A stretch of 64,000 bases of DNA from Synechococcus sp. M16.1 (lineage in GTDB: Bacteria > Cyanobacteriota > Cyanobacteriia > PCC-6307 > Cyanobiaceae): NCBI RefSeq assembly GCF_014279895.1, contig NZ_CP047954.1:1674001-1738000 (forward strand). The letters run 5' to 3'. Positions 25,744-35,449 of the stretch are shown in pieces. Each line of letters opens with the position of its first letter. Positions within the stretch are counted from its first letter, which is position 1. The position numbers and the translations under genes were made by a program. The notes under the pieces were generated by a model. It searched no databases. It was not told the DNA's origin and was given only the letters and a program-made list of their open reading frames with translations.

Positions 25744-27476
25744 GCGAAAAACTATCACGTTTTTTGATTTGTTATGAGCAGGATTTTCTTGATGATGTAA
25801 TCAAGAGGATAAATGGACAAAAAGATAAGTTTCCAGGTGTTATATTTGTGCAAAATAACAAGGGGCAGCTACGTGGAGTCTTGACTGATTCAGATATCAT
25901 TAAAGCTATATCACAATGTACAGATACTCACATACCAGTAAGTGATCATATGAATAGAAATCCTATAGCGTATAAAGAATCACTACCACGCTCAGAGCTA
26001 CTTCAGGAAGTAAGATTAGAAGTAAATAAAAGGAAAAGCACTTCTGGGAAGCTTGTAAGATACGTTCCAATCATTGATGAAAAACAGAGGATATTGGATA
26101 TAATAGATATATATTCCTTGGCAGAGTTTAATCTTGATACAAATTATACAGTATGTATAGCAGGTTTAGGATTTGTCGGACTTACTCTGGCTGTCAAGAT
26201 TGCCAGCCTTGGTATAAGTGTAATTGGCTACGATACCAATCAAGAACTTATTGATAGCTTGGCAGAAAGAGAAGTGACGGTTTATGAGCCACGCTTAAAA
26301 GATATGTTAGATAAAGTACTAGACGAAAAATCTTTATTTTTAACACACAACTCAAAAGATATAAGTCTTTGTAACATATATATCATTTCTGTAGGAACCC
26401 CAACTAAAAACGATATCCCTGATTTGAATTATATCAAAGCCGCGTTAAATGTTATAGGCGATAATCTGTCGACCAATGATCTTGTAATGCTAAGGTCAAC
26501 AGTTCCAGTTGGAACAACGAGAAACATTGCTTCAAAGGTACTTACAAAGAAATCTGGGTTGCGCTGCGGCGATGAATACTATTTAGCCTTCACGCCTGAG
26601 AGAACAGTTGAGGGACGCGCTATGGATGAGCTATCTCAGTTACCGCAAATTGTAGGCGGAATATCGAAACGTTGTGTAGAGAAGTCATCACAGTTTTGGT
26701 CCAACATTTCAAATAGTGTTGTCCCTGTAAGTTCCGTTGAAGCTGCGGAATTCGTCAAGTTGTTAAATAACTCATACAGGGATCTTCGATTTGCTTTTTC
26801 AAATTCATTTAGTTTACTTGCTGATAACTACAATCTAGTTGCACGAGAGGTAATAGAGGCCGCCAATGATGGCTATCCTAGGGATCCAATCGCGTTGCCT
26901 AGTCCTGGTGTTGGAGGATATTGTTTGTCAAAAGATCCATACTTATATGCATCAACGTGCCCAAAAGAACATACTCATTCTGAATTAGCATCACTAGGGA
27001 GAACCATAAATAAGCTTTCGGGACTTTATCCTCTATCTCTTGCTAATGAATATGCGGAAAGGAATAATCGCAGCTTAGAAACTTACTCCATTCTTATTAT
27101 TGGTATTGCATTTAAGGGTGAGCCGCAAACAATGGATTTACGTGGATCTTCATCCATTGATCTTGCTTATGGACTAAAAAAAAGGGGAGCTAAAGTTTAT
27201 ATATATGACCATCTTGTGCCATCAAATAAGTTAGATCATTTACCGTTTGAACAAACTAGTTTTGATGACTCATGCAATAAATGCGAAATAGTAATGATCA
27301 TGAATAACAATCCCAATAACATTTCTGATGAGCTTTTGCATCTCCTGAATAAGAAACCAACTCTACTTTTTGATGGATGGTCACAGTACGATAGTATACA
27401 AGTTTCCAAATATAAAAATATTTGTTATTCTACAATGGGCTTTATGCACGGTCGAGAACAGTTGCCGACCAATTAA
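25740..27476 (+). CDS. CBS-domain pair fused to a UDP-sugar 6-dehydrogenase (WecC/UDP-ManNAc dehydrogenase type)
   Basis: 578 residues. About the first 130 form two CBS motifs ('VIFVQNNKGQLRGVLTDSDI' and 'YVPIIDEKQRILDIIDIYS'). The rest is a nucleotide-sugar dehydrogenase: 'VCIAGLGFVGLTLAVKIASL' (NAD loop), 'GTPTKNDIPDLNYIKAAL', 'FTPERTVEGRAMDEL', 'AEFVKLLNNSYRDLRFAFSN' and the catalytic cysteine in 'PGVGGYCLSKDPYLYAS'. It should oxidise a UDP-N-acetylhexosamine to the uronic acid. CBS modules usually bind adenosine nucleotides, so this fusion suggests energy control. CBS domains in legionaminate loci are normally fused to nucleotidyltransferases, which makes this arrangement unusual. Confidence 0.85.
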   Translation: MSEKLSRFLICYEQDFLDDVIKRINGQKDKFPGVIFVQNNKGQLRGVLTDSDIIKAISQCTDTHIPVSDHMNRNPIAYKESLPRSELLQEVRLEVNKRKSTSGKLVRYVPIIDEKQRILDIIDIYSLAEFNLDTNYTVCIAGLGFVGLTLAVKIASLGISVIGYDTNQELIDSLAEREVTVYEPRLKDMLDKVLDEKSLFLTHNSKDISLCNIYIISVGTPTKNDIPDLNYIKAALNVIGDNLSTNDLVMLRSTVPVGTTRNIASKVLTKKSGLRCGDEYYLAFTPERTVEGRAMDELSQLPQIVGGISKRCVEKSSQFWSNISNSVVPVSSVEAAEFVKLLNNSYRDLRFAFSNSFSLLADNYNLVAREVIEAANDGYPRDPIALPSPGVGGYCLSKDPYLYASTCPKEHTHSELASLGRTINKLSGLYPLSLANEYAERNNRSLETYSILIIGIAFKGEPQTMDLRGSSSIDLAYGLKKRGAKVYIYDHLVPSNKLDHLPFEQTSFDDSCNKCEIVMIMNNNPNNISDELLHLLNKKPTLLFDGWSQYDSIQVSKYKNICYSTMGFMHGREQLPTN

Positions 27477-27907
27477 TATATCTCGACCATGCAAACAGAT
27501 CAGCTTTTCACTACCAAAACGCACTTATTTAATTTTTACCGATTAGTCTCATCGGGAAGTACTTAACAGTGTTAAGATAATCGAGTAGACGAGAACAGCG
27601 CCATGGTTTACAAGTCAATTATTCCATTAAAAATTTATTAATTGATTAATTTTTGAGATAAATATTGTAATTATTGTCTCTGCTATTATGGCACTACATA
27701 GTAAAAGCATGATCAAATATATAGGCCATTCTATTTATGAGTTAAAAAATCGAGTGGATTGGTACAATGATAGAATCCATTATTACACATCAATGAAGTT
27801 CAGAATTGGTACATGACCAATTTCAATAGATGCTTTGAAAAGCTAGACGTATTGGCATTACCAGTCACTTTGTGCTGTAAAATTGTTGAAAGATCCTTGA
27901 TGTACCA
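27477..27907. other. Intergenic stretch with two small inverted repeats
   Basis: 431 bases, very AT-rich, with no gene. Two perfect inverted repeats are seen: CTTAAC-3-GTTAAG at 27562-27576 and AATTGGT-5-ACCAATT at 27804-27822. The motif ATTGGTACA also occurs near 27760, so the second repeat is part of a short direct repeat as well. They may be weak hairpins or operator sites between two transcription units. No typical terminator T-run was seen. Confidence 0.45.
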
Positions 27908-29005
27908 TTGCACGTCGGCTTCGATAGGCAAGCATTTCTTCGTCAAAAGCACGGAGGTATAAGTAGATATTTTTCTGATCTTTATTTTGAAATAAAAAAA
28001 CGTCAAGACAATAAGATTTCAGCTCTTCTCTTATTTCAAAAACATCAAAACTCTTATCTTTCAGAAGAGGGAATAGGAGTAAATCTTAATTCAATTAATG
28101 CCCGTTTTTATATTAAGGCTTTAGAGTCGTTAAATCCCAGGATTAGGATTTCTTCAAAAGTCGATGTACATCATGCGACTTACTATATGGGAAGACCTTA
28201 CCGTAAGAATTCTAAGGCAATCCTTGTATCTACATTGCACGACATGAATCCTGAAAAGTATCCTAGATATTTTCGAAAAAACCCACATCTTAACAAAAGA
28301 GAATGGTTGAGTGAAAGTGATTTAATCGTTTCTGTAAGCAAGGCTTCTGCAGAAGATTTGTTAGAAACTATGCCACAACTATCTACACGCCTTAAGGTAA
28401 TACATCTTCACTCCAGATTTAACTCCCATAGCGATAAGAAAAAACCAGGAGTTTTTTATTTAGACGGCAGAGAATATTTGCTATACATTGGATCAAGAAC
28501 AGGTTGCAAAAATGCTTCTATATTACTAGAAGCATTTGCAAAGTGCAGTCCGAAGCGCAATAATTTGAAGCTTATCTTTGCTGGTGGTGGTAGCTTTGTT
28601 AAAGAAGAAAAAAAACTAATTAATGCACTTGGGTTGTCGACACATGTACAGCAAATGAATGTAAGTGATGAAGAATTATGGTACTTGTATACATATGCCA
28701 AGGCAGTCGTTGTACCTTCTATCGGCGAAGGTTTTAGCTTGCCCCTTGTTGAAGCATTGTCTGCGGATGTCCCTGTTATTTGTTCAAAAATATCTGTTCA
28801 CTGGGAGGTTGCAGGTCTATACGGTGAATTTGTTGATCCAAGAAATATACAGGAGTGGGTAGATATATTTAATTCGTTAGATAAACTAGCAAAACCATCA
28901 CACAAATTAAAATCGAAAGAATACAGGAAACTTTGTGAATATTATTCTATAAGCAGAATGGCCAACCAGCATATTCAAGAATACATAAATTTGTGTCCTC
29001 AATAA
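27908..29005 (+). CDS. Family 4 glycosyltransferase
   Basis: 365 residues from a TTG at 27908 ('HVGFDRQAFLRQKHGGISRY'). The GT-B fold shows 'SDLIVSVSKASAEDLLE' at the end of the first domain and 'EYLLYIGSRTGCKNASILLE' at the start of the second. 'KAVVVPSIGEGFSLPLVEAL' is the ExFxxxxxE donor site, here as 'EGFSLPLVE'. It likely adds a hexose to the repeat unit. The weak start and the gap before it suggest its own transcript or a rearranged joint. Confidence 0.85.
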   Translation: MHVGFDRQAFLRQKHGGISRYFSDLYFEIKKRQDNKISALLLFQKHQNSYLSEEGIGVNLNSINARFYIKALESLNPRIRISSKVDVHHATYYMGRPYRKNSKAILVSTLHDMNPEKYPRYFRKNPHLNKREWLSESDLIVSVSKASAEDLLETMPQLSTRLKVIHLHSRFNSHSDKKKPGVFYLDGREYLLYIGSRTGCKNASILLEAFAKCSPKRNNLKLIFAGGGSFVKEEKKLINALGLSTHVQQMNVSDEELWYLYTYAKAVVVPSIGEGFSLPLVEALSADVPVICSKISVHWEVAGLYGEFVDPRNIQEWVDIFNSLDKLAKPSHKLKSKEYRKLCEYYSISRMANQHIQEYINLCPQ

Positions 29006-29110
29006 AAATACAACACTGCAGTTAATTGCTGTTTTAAGCCCTATTCTATAGATTCAGGGCATAATATTTATCAATTAATCTCAAATGGTGACTAGAGGTT
29101 TTTACAGTGT

Positions 29111-30142
29111 GTGATACACTCAAAGATACTTAAGACAATCAAGATGCTCTTTAAACCTATTTTGATAAAAATGAGGGCATTGGTAATTATTTTATATTTA
29201 AATTTCAAGTTTTTTCGATCAGGGAAGCGTAAAGAAGCTGAAAAGTATAAGTATCTTGAATTAAGCAATAGAGAAGAGAAAGAATTTTTAGTAATCTTTT
29301 CATGGCTAGAGCATAATTATAACTTGATCCGAAGATTATGTCATGAAGAAGTATTCAAGATAGATAGACTACATGATTCCAGAGATAATCATATTTTTTC
29401 TTTTTGGAACTCGGGCCACAATCTATCTCCCAAATTAATAAAATGGTGTAGTAAAGAACTAGAAAATTCAAGCAATAATGTGATATTGTTGAATGAAAGA
29501 AACATAATTAAGTTCGACAAATTAGATCTATCATACTTTAAGTATGTTCGGAAATGGTGCAATAAGATTGATGTATTACGGTTTGAGCTATTAGCAAAAT
29601 ATGGCGGGGTATATATAGATGCAGATTTATGGTGTAGAGAGGATGCACAGTTTTATATAGAACAGTTGGAAAAGAAAAATAGCAACTTTTTTGCTTTCTC
29701 AGAACCTTCAATATTTAATATGAGAATTGGTTTTCTTGCAGGGAAAAAAGGGAATTATATAAGTGTTATGCTATATGTTGCTCTTAAGCATTTATGGCAA
29801 AGAGAGAAGCCATTTTTTCTTGAACAAGTCTGTTTTCATCATGTACGTTGGTTATTTATGGCGCTTTGCATCTACGATAATGAGTTTGCGGAAAATTGGA
29901 AAAGATCTCTAACAAGAAATGTCTTACCAAACTATGCTCTTATCAGAAACCTGAGAAAACATGGAAACAAAGCACATGTATACAAAAGTATTTCTCAAAG
30001 TGACATCCATATACTATCTCATAAAAGAAGCGATATTAAAATTGAGCAGCTAGTTTACTGGTCCAAACAATATAAATTTGTAGATGATAGAAAGTGTATA
30101 ACAGTAGCCGAATTCAATTCAAGACCCAAGGAAGCATCTTAG
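29111..30142 (+). CDS. GT32-like glycosyltransferase / capsular polysaccharide synthesis protein
   Basis: 343 residues from a GTG at 29111. A hydrophobic N-terminal stretch (residues 12-35) may anchor the membrane. The donor site 'KIDVLRFELLAKYGGVYIDA' and then 'DLWC' is the GT32/OCH1 DxD motif with the R..L...GG.Y.D pattern. 'FSFWNSGHNLSPKLIKWC' matches the N-terminal 'IW' signature of capsular synthesis GTs. It probably transfers a hexose in the same pathway. It is the last gene of the rightward glycan set before a long gap. Confidence 0.8.
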   Translation: MIHSKILKTIKMLFKPILIKMRALVIILYLNFKFFRSGKRKEAEKYKYLELSNREEKEFLVIFSWLEHNYNLIRRLCHEEVFKIDRLHDSRDNHIFSFWNSGHNLSPKLIKWCSKELENSSNNVILLNERNIIKFDKLDLSYFKYVRKWCNKIDVLRFELLAKYGGVYIDADLWCREDAQFYIEQLEKKNSNFFAFSEPSIFNMRIGFLAGKKGNYISVMLYVALKHLWQREKPFFLEQVCFHHVRWLFMALCIYDNEFAENWKRSLTRNVLPNYALIRNLRKHGNKAHVYKSISQSDIHILSHKRSDIKIEQLVYWSKQYKFVDDRKCITVAEFNSRPKEAS

Positions 30143-30943
30143 CATTTGCTCAACAATATTGATTTATAGTTTAATAGAATAATAAAAATTTCTTCTGGCT
30201 TGATAAGGAATATCGACGATTTTTTAATTGTATTCATATCAACCGGACGATTGGTTAATAATTTAAATAATCCTAATATAGAATGAGAATCCATAATCTT
30301 TGTCATTTATATGAAAAGCTCGAGTTATGGAAAACAATATATATTCTCGTCAAAACATCAAACTATACTTTCCAATTCAACTAATTAAAAATTTCAATAA
30401 TCATAGTTGCACCAAGATCGTGACATCCAAAATTTGCTTTTAACATCAATCACAAAATAGCAGAAATTATATTTGGCAAGGAAATCTTCAGTATATATAT
30501 TTTAGTGCACTCCTCAGTGGATGACAAATTTGGTTATATGTAATATATTCATATCTAAAAATATAAGCAATATCATTTCTAAAACTAAAACAGAAAGCGT
30601 TTATTAGTCAATACTTTTTAATTAAGTTATAGCAATTAGTTATTTGTTGATAAATGCTTTTTGATTATATTAGAGATGTTTTTAATATAGGGTATCAAGA
30701 AATAGGGGCACACCTCAACAGAATCAATACAGAGATGGAAAATCCTCTTCAGAAGAGGACGTTGGTTTTTATCAATGGCTGGCTTTGAAAGTATTATAAA
30801 ATGTAGATGTCAAAAGTCCTGTTAACGCCTAAAAAGATGCGGTAAGATTTGCTTTTTCTCCGAAGGAAGAAATAAAAGAATGATATATCAAGCTAAAATT
30901 GAGGATTTCGGGAAAATGAGAAGACTGGTTCCATGTTGATCTT
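30143..30943. other. Long AT-rich gap before the export genes
   Basis: About 800 bases with no supported gene. It is rich in short A and T runs. The segment at 30660-30900 has fragments of open frame but many stops, which looks like decayed sequence. A small stem at 30744-30758 is followed, 9 bases later, by a T-run near 30763 and could be a weak terminator. The gap marks the joint between the AT-rich glycan genes and the Wza/Wzz genes and should carry their promoter. Confidence 0.4.
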
Positions 30944-32203
30944 ATGAGACAGGTCAGAGTCCGTCCCAAGGTGTGTTTTCAAGCCTGTGATAACAAATAT
31001 AATTGTTCGAGCTCTGTTCCTTTAGAATTGAAAGCTAAGAGGATTTTCATTGGTGCATTGCTTGCTTTTGCAGGAATCATTTATTCACCTTGTGCTAAAA
31101 GTGAAGAAAACAAGAGTTTATTTACCAATCAGTTAATACCAAAACGAGTTGAAGCAAATTTCAATAATGAATATATTCTTGGTTCTGGTGATATTTTAGA
31201 AATCGAACTTGTTGATATCCCAGATCTGAGTGGTCAATTTTTTATTGGTCCGGACGGAACAATATATCTACCCCGACTACGTGCTCTGAATGTAGAGGGT
31301 ATGACTGTTGATGAACTTCAGTCACTCCTTACTATCAAGTATAAAGAATATTTAATCGATCCGCAGGTTTATGTCAGGCCTGTCGCCTATAGGCCAATTC
31401 GTGTTTACGTAGGAGGTGAAGTTAAGCGTCCAGGCTATTACACTCTCTCCGGCAATCAAAGTCTTACCTTAAGCAATAATCAGCAACTTAATCAGATTAT
31501 TAATGATCCAAAAGTACCATACTCAGGGGCTTCTCCTCAAACATTCAATCAACCTCAGCTTAATATCACCAGGTCCACATTTTCTGTTTTTCCCACTATT
31601 TTTGATGCCATCCAGAATGCACAAGGAATTACTCCATATTCTAAGCTTTCTGAAGTACAAGTAACAAGAAGGAAGCCCCAAAGTAAAGGTGGTGGGCGTA
31701 TACGCACTGAGCTCAATTTCCTTTCCCTGATAACAGAGGGAGACGAATCTCAAAACATTCGTCTCTTCGACGGAGATGTTGTTAATGTTGGTAAAAGCCA
31801 AAAAGTTTTGCTAGATCAATTAATTAAGGCAGGTAAGTCAAACCTTACTCCTGAGTTCATGCAGGTATATGTAACTGGCCGAGTCAAAGAACCTGGACCA
31901 GTCATCTTGCCTCAAGGGTCAAGTTTAGTACACGCAGTGGATCTTGCTGGTGGAACCCAGGTACTGCACGGAAAGGTTGAATTCATCAGATTTACGCGTG
32001 CAAGTGAAATGGATCGACGGATCTTCGGTCTGAATAGCGATACTCCTTCAGGTGATTACCGAAACCCAGTTCTGATGGCAGGTGATGTGATTCGAATTCG
32101 TGAAACTCCTTTGACAAAATCTGTCGCTGTAATCAATGAACTAACTACCCCAGTACTAGGTGTGTATTCGCTCTATTCAATCTTTGAAGACTTCAGCAAC
32201 TAA
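30944..32203 (+). CDS. Wza/KpsD-type outer-membrane polysaccharide export protein
   Basis: 419 residues. A basic N-terminus and a hydrophobic stretch near residue 30-50 ('IFIGALLAFAGIIYSP') form a signal peptide ending near 'PCAKS', possibly with a lipobox-like Cys. 'EYILGSGDILEIELVDIPD' begins the poly-export domain. 'RPIRVYVGGEVKRPGYYTL' and 'MQVYVTGRVKEPGPVILPQG' are the two SLBB repeats. Wza forms the outer-membrane channel for capsule or exopolysaccharide. It shares one base with the Wzz-like gene stop-start joint, so the pair is coupled. Confidence 0.9.
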   Translation: MRQVRVRPKVCFQACDNKYNCSSSVPLELKAKRIFIGALLAFAGIIYSPCAKSEENKSLFTNQLIPKRVEANFNNEYILGSGDILEIELVDIPDLSGQFFIGPDGTIYLPRLRALNVEGMTVDELQSLLTIKYKEYLIDPQVYVRPVAYRPIRVYVGGEVKRPGYYTLSGNQSLTLSNNQQLNQIINDPKVPYSGASPQTFNQPQLNITRSTFSVFPTIFDAIQNAQGITPYSKLSEVQVTRRKPQSKGGGRIRTELNFLSLITEGDESQNIRLFDGDVVNVGKSQKVLLDQLIKAGKSNLTPEFMQVYVTGRVKEPGPVILPQGSSLVHAVDLAGGTQVLHGKVEFIRFTRASEMDRRIFGLNSDTPSGDYRNPVLMAGDVIRIRETPLTKSVAVINELTTPVLGVYSLYSIFEDFSN

Positions 32204-33837
32204 TGACAAGTAAACTATCTACCAACTTGGTTCAGCCACAGATTTCTCCAGTAGGGGATGAAATCGATCTCCGACAGTTTGCTAGTGCCCTGGGGCGCCA
32301 AAAAAAACTGATCGCCCTTATAGCCGGTGGGTCTGTCTTATTAAGTGGTTGGTACGCCTCCACCCTCCAACAGGTTTGGCAAGGTCAATTTCAGATCGTT
32401 CTCGAAGAGCAAAATTCTCCTAAGAGCGGGCTAGGACAACTCGTCGCTGGCAAACCAGGACTAGCCAACATAGCTGGGTTACGTATCGGAGGGGGAAATC
32501 AATTGATGACAGAAGTAAAAATCCTTGAAAGCCCCTCGGTGCTCAAACCCACCTATGACTTCGTTAAGGCAAGCAAGGCAAAAGCCGGTGAGAACACAAG
32601 CAGCTTGTCTTTCCGTGACTGGCGCGACGCCAACCTAAAGATTGAACTACTCCAAGGCACATCAGTTCTCAACATTATTTATCGAGATACTGACCAAAAA
32701 TTAATTCTCCCTGTGGTCAGAAAAATCTCAAGTGATTATCAACTTTACTCCGGTCGGGATCGATCAAAGTCAATCACTAATAGCCTTGCCTTCATCAGAG
32801 AACAGGTTGAACGGTTTCGGAAACGTGCAGCAGAATCAAGCCGCGCTTTGGATTCTTTCTCCATAACTTATGGTATCTCCACTAGTGGAGAATCAGTAAG
32901 TAGTTCTGGTATTGATGCTTCAAATCTGGTAAGTTATAATTCAAGCTCAAGATTAAGAACCTCAACTAGTCAATCCAACACACAAAGCTTTCAGGGAAAT
33001 GCTCTTGGACAACTCGCAGCAATCAATCAGGAACTTATACGCAGACAACAACGATTCACCAGCCGTGATCCAGGGGTGCTGGCCCTGATACGCGAGCGAG
33101 ACGCTCTGCGTCGGTATATCGAAGTTACTGCCGGGGGAAGCCTGACATTGCCAGGCCTGCAACCAGCGACCAAAGAGCAAGCCCAAGAGGTCATCCTGCA
33201 ATTTAAGGAACTCAATCGCACTGCAAAAAGAGACGCCGCCACCCTTGACGAGCTGGAATCCTCTCTCCTGGCCCTACAACTCGAGCAGGCCCGCCAAACC
33301 GAACCCTGGGAGCTTATCTCAGATCCCACCCTGCTCGATCGGCCTGTGGCTCCCAGGAAGAAACGCATCGTCACCCTTGGATTGTTGGTAGGTCTAGTGC
33401 TCGGCTGTGGTGCTGGGTTAATACGTGATCGCCGGAGTGGCCTTGTGTTCAGCGACAACGAGTTGCGTTCATCGTTGCCGGGCCCAATGCTGGATCGCCT
33501 AAAACTTCATCAACCCGACACCTGGCCATTGTCCTTCGCTCTGTTGGCACAAGGTCCTCTCAATCAGGCAAAGAGCGTCGGCTTAATTCCCGTTGGCGTA
33601 ATCGATAACAATAGATTGAATGACCTTGCCAAAGCTCTCCAAATGGCTTTAGGCCAAAAAACTCTAGTGATCAGCAAAGAGCTCGTTCAAACTCGAAGCT
33701 GCGACTCACAAATACTGCTGGTACAAGCAGGCAACTGCAGCCGTTCAGAATTAGCCCAAATCAAACAAAGCTTGACCCTTCAGGGCACACCCGTAGTCGG
33801 GTGGCTGCTGATAGATTCCACAACGGAGGCTTTGTGA
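32203..33837 (+). CDS. Wzz/PCP chain-length determinant protein with decayed kinase-like tail
   Basis: 544 residues. 'EIDLRQFASALGRQKKLIAL' leads into the first membrane helix (residues 35-55), and 'RIVTLGLLVGLVLGCGAGLI' is the second (about residue 390). The large periplasmic part between them is helical with a coiled coil, 'DPTLLDRPVAPRKKRIV' being the PCP Pro-rich joint. After the second helix the protein has about 130 residues that resemble a Wzc kinase fold, but no Walker A motif is visible. It thus looks like a Wzc without kinase activity. Control of chain length and export with the adjacent Wza is the likely role. Confidence 0.85.
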   Translation: MTSKLSTNLVQPQISPVGDEIDLRQFASALGRQKKLIALIAGGSVLLSGWYASTLQQVWQGQFQIVLEEQNSPKSGLGQLVAGKPGLANIAGLRIGGGNQLMTEVKILESPSVLKPTYDFVKASKAKAGENTSSLSFRDWRDANLKIELLQGTSVLNIIYRDTDQKLILPVVRKISSDYQLYSGRDRSKSITNSLAFIREQVERFRKRAAESSRALDSFSITYGISTSGESVSSSGIDASNLVSYNSSSRLRTSTSQSNTQSFQGNALGQLAAINQELIRRQQRFTSRDPGVLALIRERDALRRYIEVTAGGSLTLPGLQPATKEQAQEVILQFKELNRTAKRDAATLDELESSLLALQLEQARQTEPWELISDPTLLDRPVAPRKKRIVTLGLLVGLVLGCGAGLIRDRRSGLVFSDNELRSSLPGPMLDRLKLHQPDTWPLSFALLAQGPLNQAKSVGLIPVGVIDNNRLNDLAKALQMALGQKTLVISKELVQTRSCDSQILLVQAGNCSRSELAQIKQSLTLQGTPVVGWLLIDSTTEAL

Positions 33838-35174
33838 AACTGCGATGGCATTTGCCACTGGCCTTCAGTCTCGCTCTTCTGGATATTAGCCAGATCGCAA
33901 AGAGTGATGAATGGATCCCAGTCAAACAACAAACACCCACCTCACAAAGAGACGATGATTCAGGACCTTACCGCTGGGTTCAAGTAGAGGCCCCTACAAA
34001 AACAAAAACCTCCACACCAATCCGATGGCAAGAGCTAAAAGCTGAACCCAACAATGGACTAAAGAAAGCGGTGATTTGGTCACCCGTTGAACCCAGCCTA
34101 TCTACTGATATTGAGCGAAAAATCGAAGAAGAGGCCCCAATCCAGAATCCGGCCAATGCAGCAATTAAAATTCAACCCCCTGTGATGCCAAGTGGCACCA
34201 CCTTTGCAAATGAGAAGAGTATTTGGCGTGATGATAACTGGCATCCTCAGATTTCTGGGACTGTACCTATTGGATTTGGACCCAAAGGGTTAATGATCAG
34301 TGGCTCGTTATGGGCAATCGATTGCATTACAGGTGCTGGCTACTGCAAGAATACAAGTGGGTTGGATGAATATCGAGACCAATTTGAAAAAATAGGCGAG
34401 GCACAATACAATCTTTCAATTGGCATTGGTGATACAGAAAAAATTGCTGGAATTACTGTCACCTCCCGTTTTGAAGAGACAAGCCTCCAAATTGGCGAGA
34501 GAAACACTGAAGAGGAAAAAAATATCTTTAGCAACTTCTACATCGGCACACATATTAGTCGCAATTTTGGTTCTGATACAGCATTTAAAATAGGTATAGA
34601 CAATTGGCTCGATTTTCGTGAGTGCGGTACGTGTGGCTTCGCCAAAAGCGCTTATGGAGTCATTAGCCAGCGTTTTCGCTTAAAAGATGATCAAAATAGC
34701 ATCTTCCCTAATGCATATTTAACATTCGGCGTGGGGAACGGGCAGTTTAGACCTTTGGATGAATTGGTTCTTGATGGCATCCGCAAACAACGCAATGCAG
34801 GCTGCGCAACCCCTGGCTTTACGCCAAACAAACCATGCAGCCCTGAGGCACTGACACGAGCCTCTCTGCGTGCGAGAAGCTATGGACAAATCAACCCAAT
34901 TGGGGCCGTCGCACTCGAGACATTCCCAGGCTTGAACTTAATTGGCGAATGGAGTGGTAGAAACCTGAATGCAGGATTTAGTGTTCGCCCATTCGAAGAA
35001 TTGGGCTTAATATTAACAGGTATGTGGGAAAATATTCTCCCTAACTGCGACTATGGCTGCACAGTTTCTGTATCAGGGGTCCCCGATGGAATCGACCTAA
35101 AGACAAGCCTTCCACAGGCCTTAACACAACGGCCACGCTTTTCTTTCCAAGCCGCACTGGAATTAAAATTCTAG
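33834..35174 (+). CDS. Probable outer-membrane beta-barrel protein of the export locus
   Basis: 446 residues from GTG 33834, with a GGAGG ribosome site just upstream and a 4-base overlap with the Wzz stop. The start 'MKLRWHLPLAFSLALLDISQ' is a signal peptide. The first 130 residues are Pro/Thr/Lys-rich and likely extended. From about residue 150 alternating strands with 'IGTHISRNFGSDTAFKIG', 'AYLTFGVGNGQFRP' and a C-terminal Phe ('RFSFQAALELKF') are typical of a barrel. Cys-x-x-Cys pairs ('ECGTCGFA', 'NCDYGC') suggest loops with disulfides. Such barrels may guide the glycan through or hold it at the outer membrane. No known family was recognised. Confidence 0.7.
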   Translation: MKLRWHLPLAFSLALLDISQIAKSDEWIPVKQQTPTSQRDDDSGPYRWVQVEAPTKTKTSTPIRWQELKAEPNNGLKKAVIWSPVEPSLSTDIERKIEEEAPIQNPANAAIKIQPPVMPSGTTFANEKSIWRDDNWHPQISGTVPIGFGPKGLMISGSLWAIDCITGAGYCKNTSGLDEYRDQFEKIGEAQYNLSIGIGDTEKIAGITVTSRFEETSLQIGERNTEEEKNIFSNFYIGTHISRNFGSDTAFKIGIDNWLDFRECGTCGFAKSAYGVISQRFRLKDDQNSIFPNAYLTFGVGNGQFRPLDELVLDGIRKQRNAGCATPGFTPNKPCSPEALTRASLRARSYGQINPIGAVALETFPGLNLIGEWSGRNLNAGFSVRPFEELGLILTGMWENILPNCDYGCTVSVSGVPDGIDLKTSLPQALTQRPRFSFQAALELKF

Positions 35175-35197
35175 CAATAAATCTCACCTAACTAATT

Positions 35198-35449
35198 ATG
35201 CCTAGCCCCGAAGAAAATCACAAAAAACCTTGTCCGGACAAATCAAACCTCAAATCACTTCAGAAAGATCTCGCCAAAACCAATGAAATCTACAAATTGC
35301 AAGAAAGCAAATTTGAACACCTCCGAATACAAGCAAAACAAATAGAGCAAAACAGCCAGAACAACCCAAAACCAAAGAAAGAGTCAGCCCCAATCACATT
35401 CAAAAAATTAAAGCACGATCAATCACCAATCAGTAGCGTAAACAAGTGA
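35198..35449 (+). CDS. Small Lys-rich coiled-coil hypothetical protein
   Basis: 83 residues, strongly charged. Residues 18-52 ('LKSLQKDLAKTNEIYKLQES' and on) fit a single amphipathic helix. The tail is Lys/Pro/Ser-rich. No signal or membrane segment is seen. It follows the barrel gene by 24 bases and overlaps the next small gene by four bases, so it belongs to the Wza-Wzz-barrel transcript. Function unknown. Confidence 0.55.
   Translation: MPSPEENHKKPCPDKSNLKSLQKDLAKTNEIYKLQESKFEHLRIQAKQIEQNSQNNPKPKKESAPITFKKLKHDQSPISSVNK

Noticed and set aside
27800-28006. 68-codon minus-strand frame before the GT4 gene
   Set aside because: Overlaps the start of a clear GT4 gene and has no family features.
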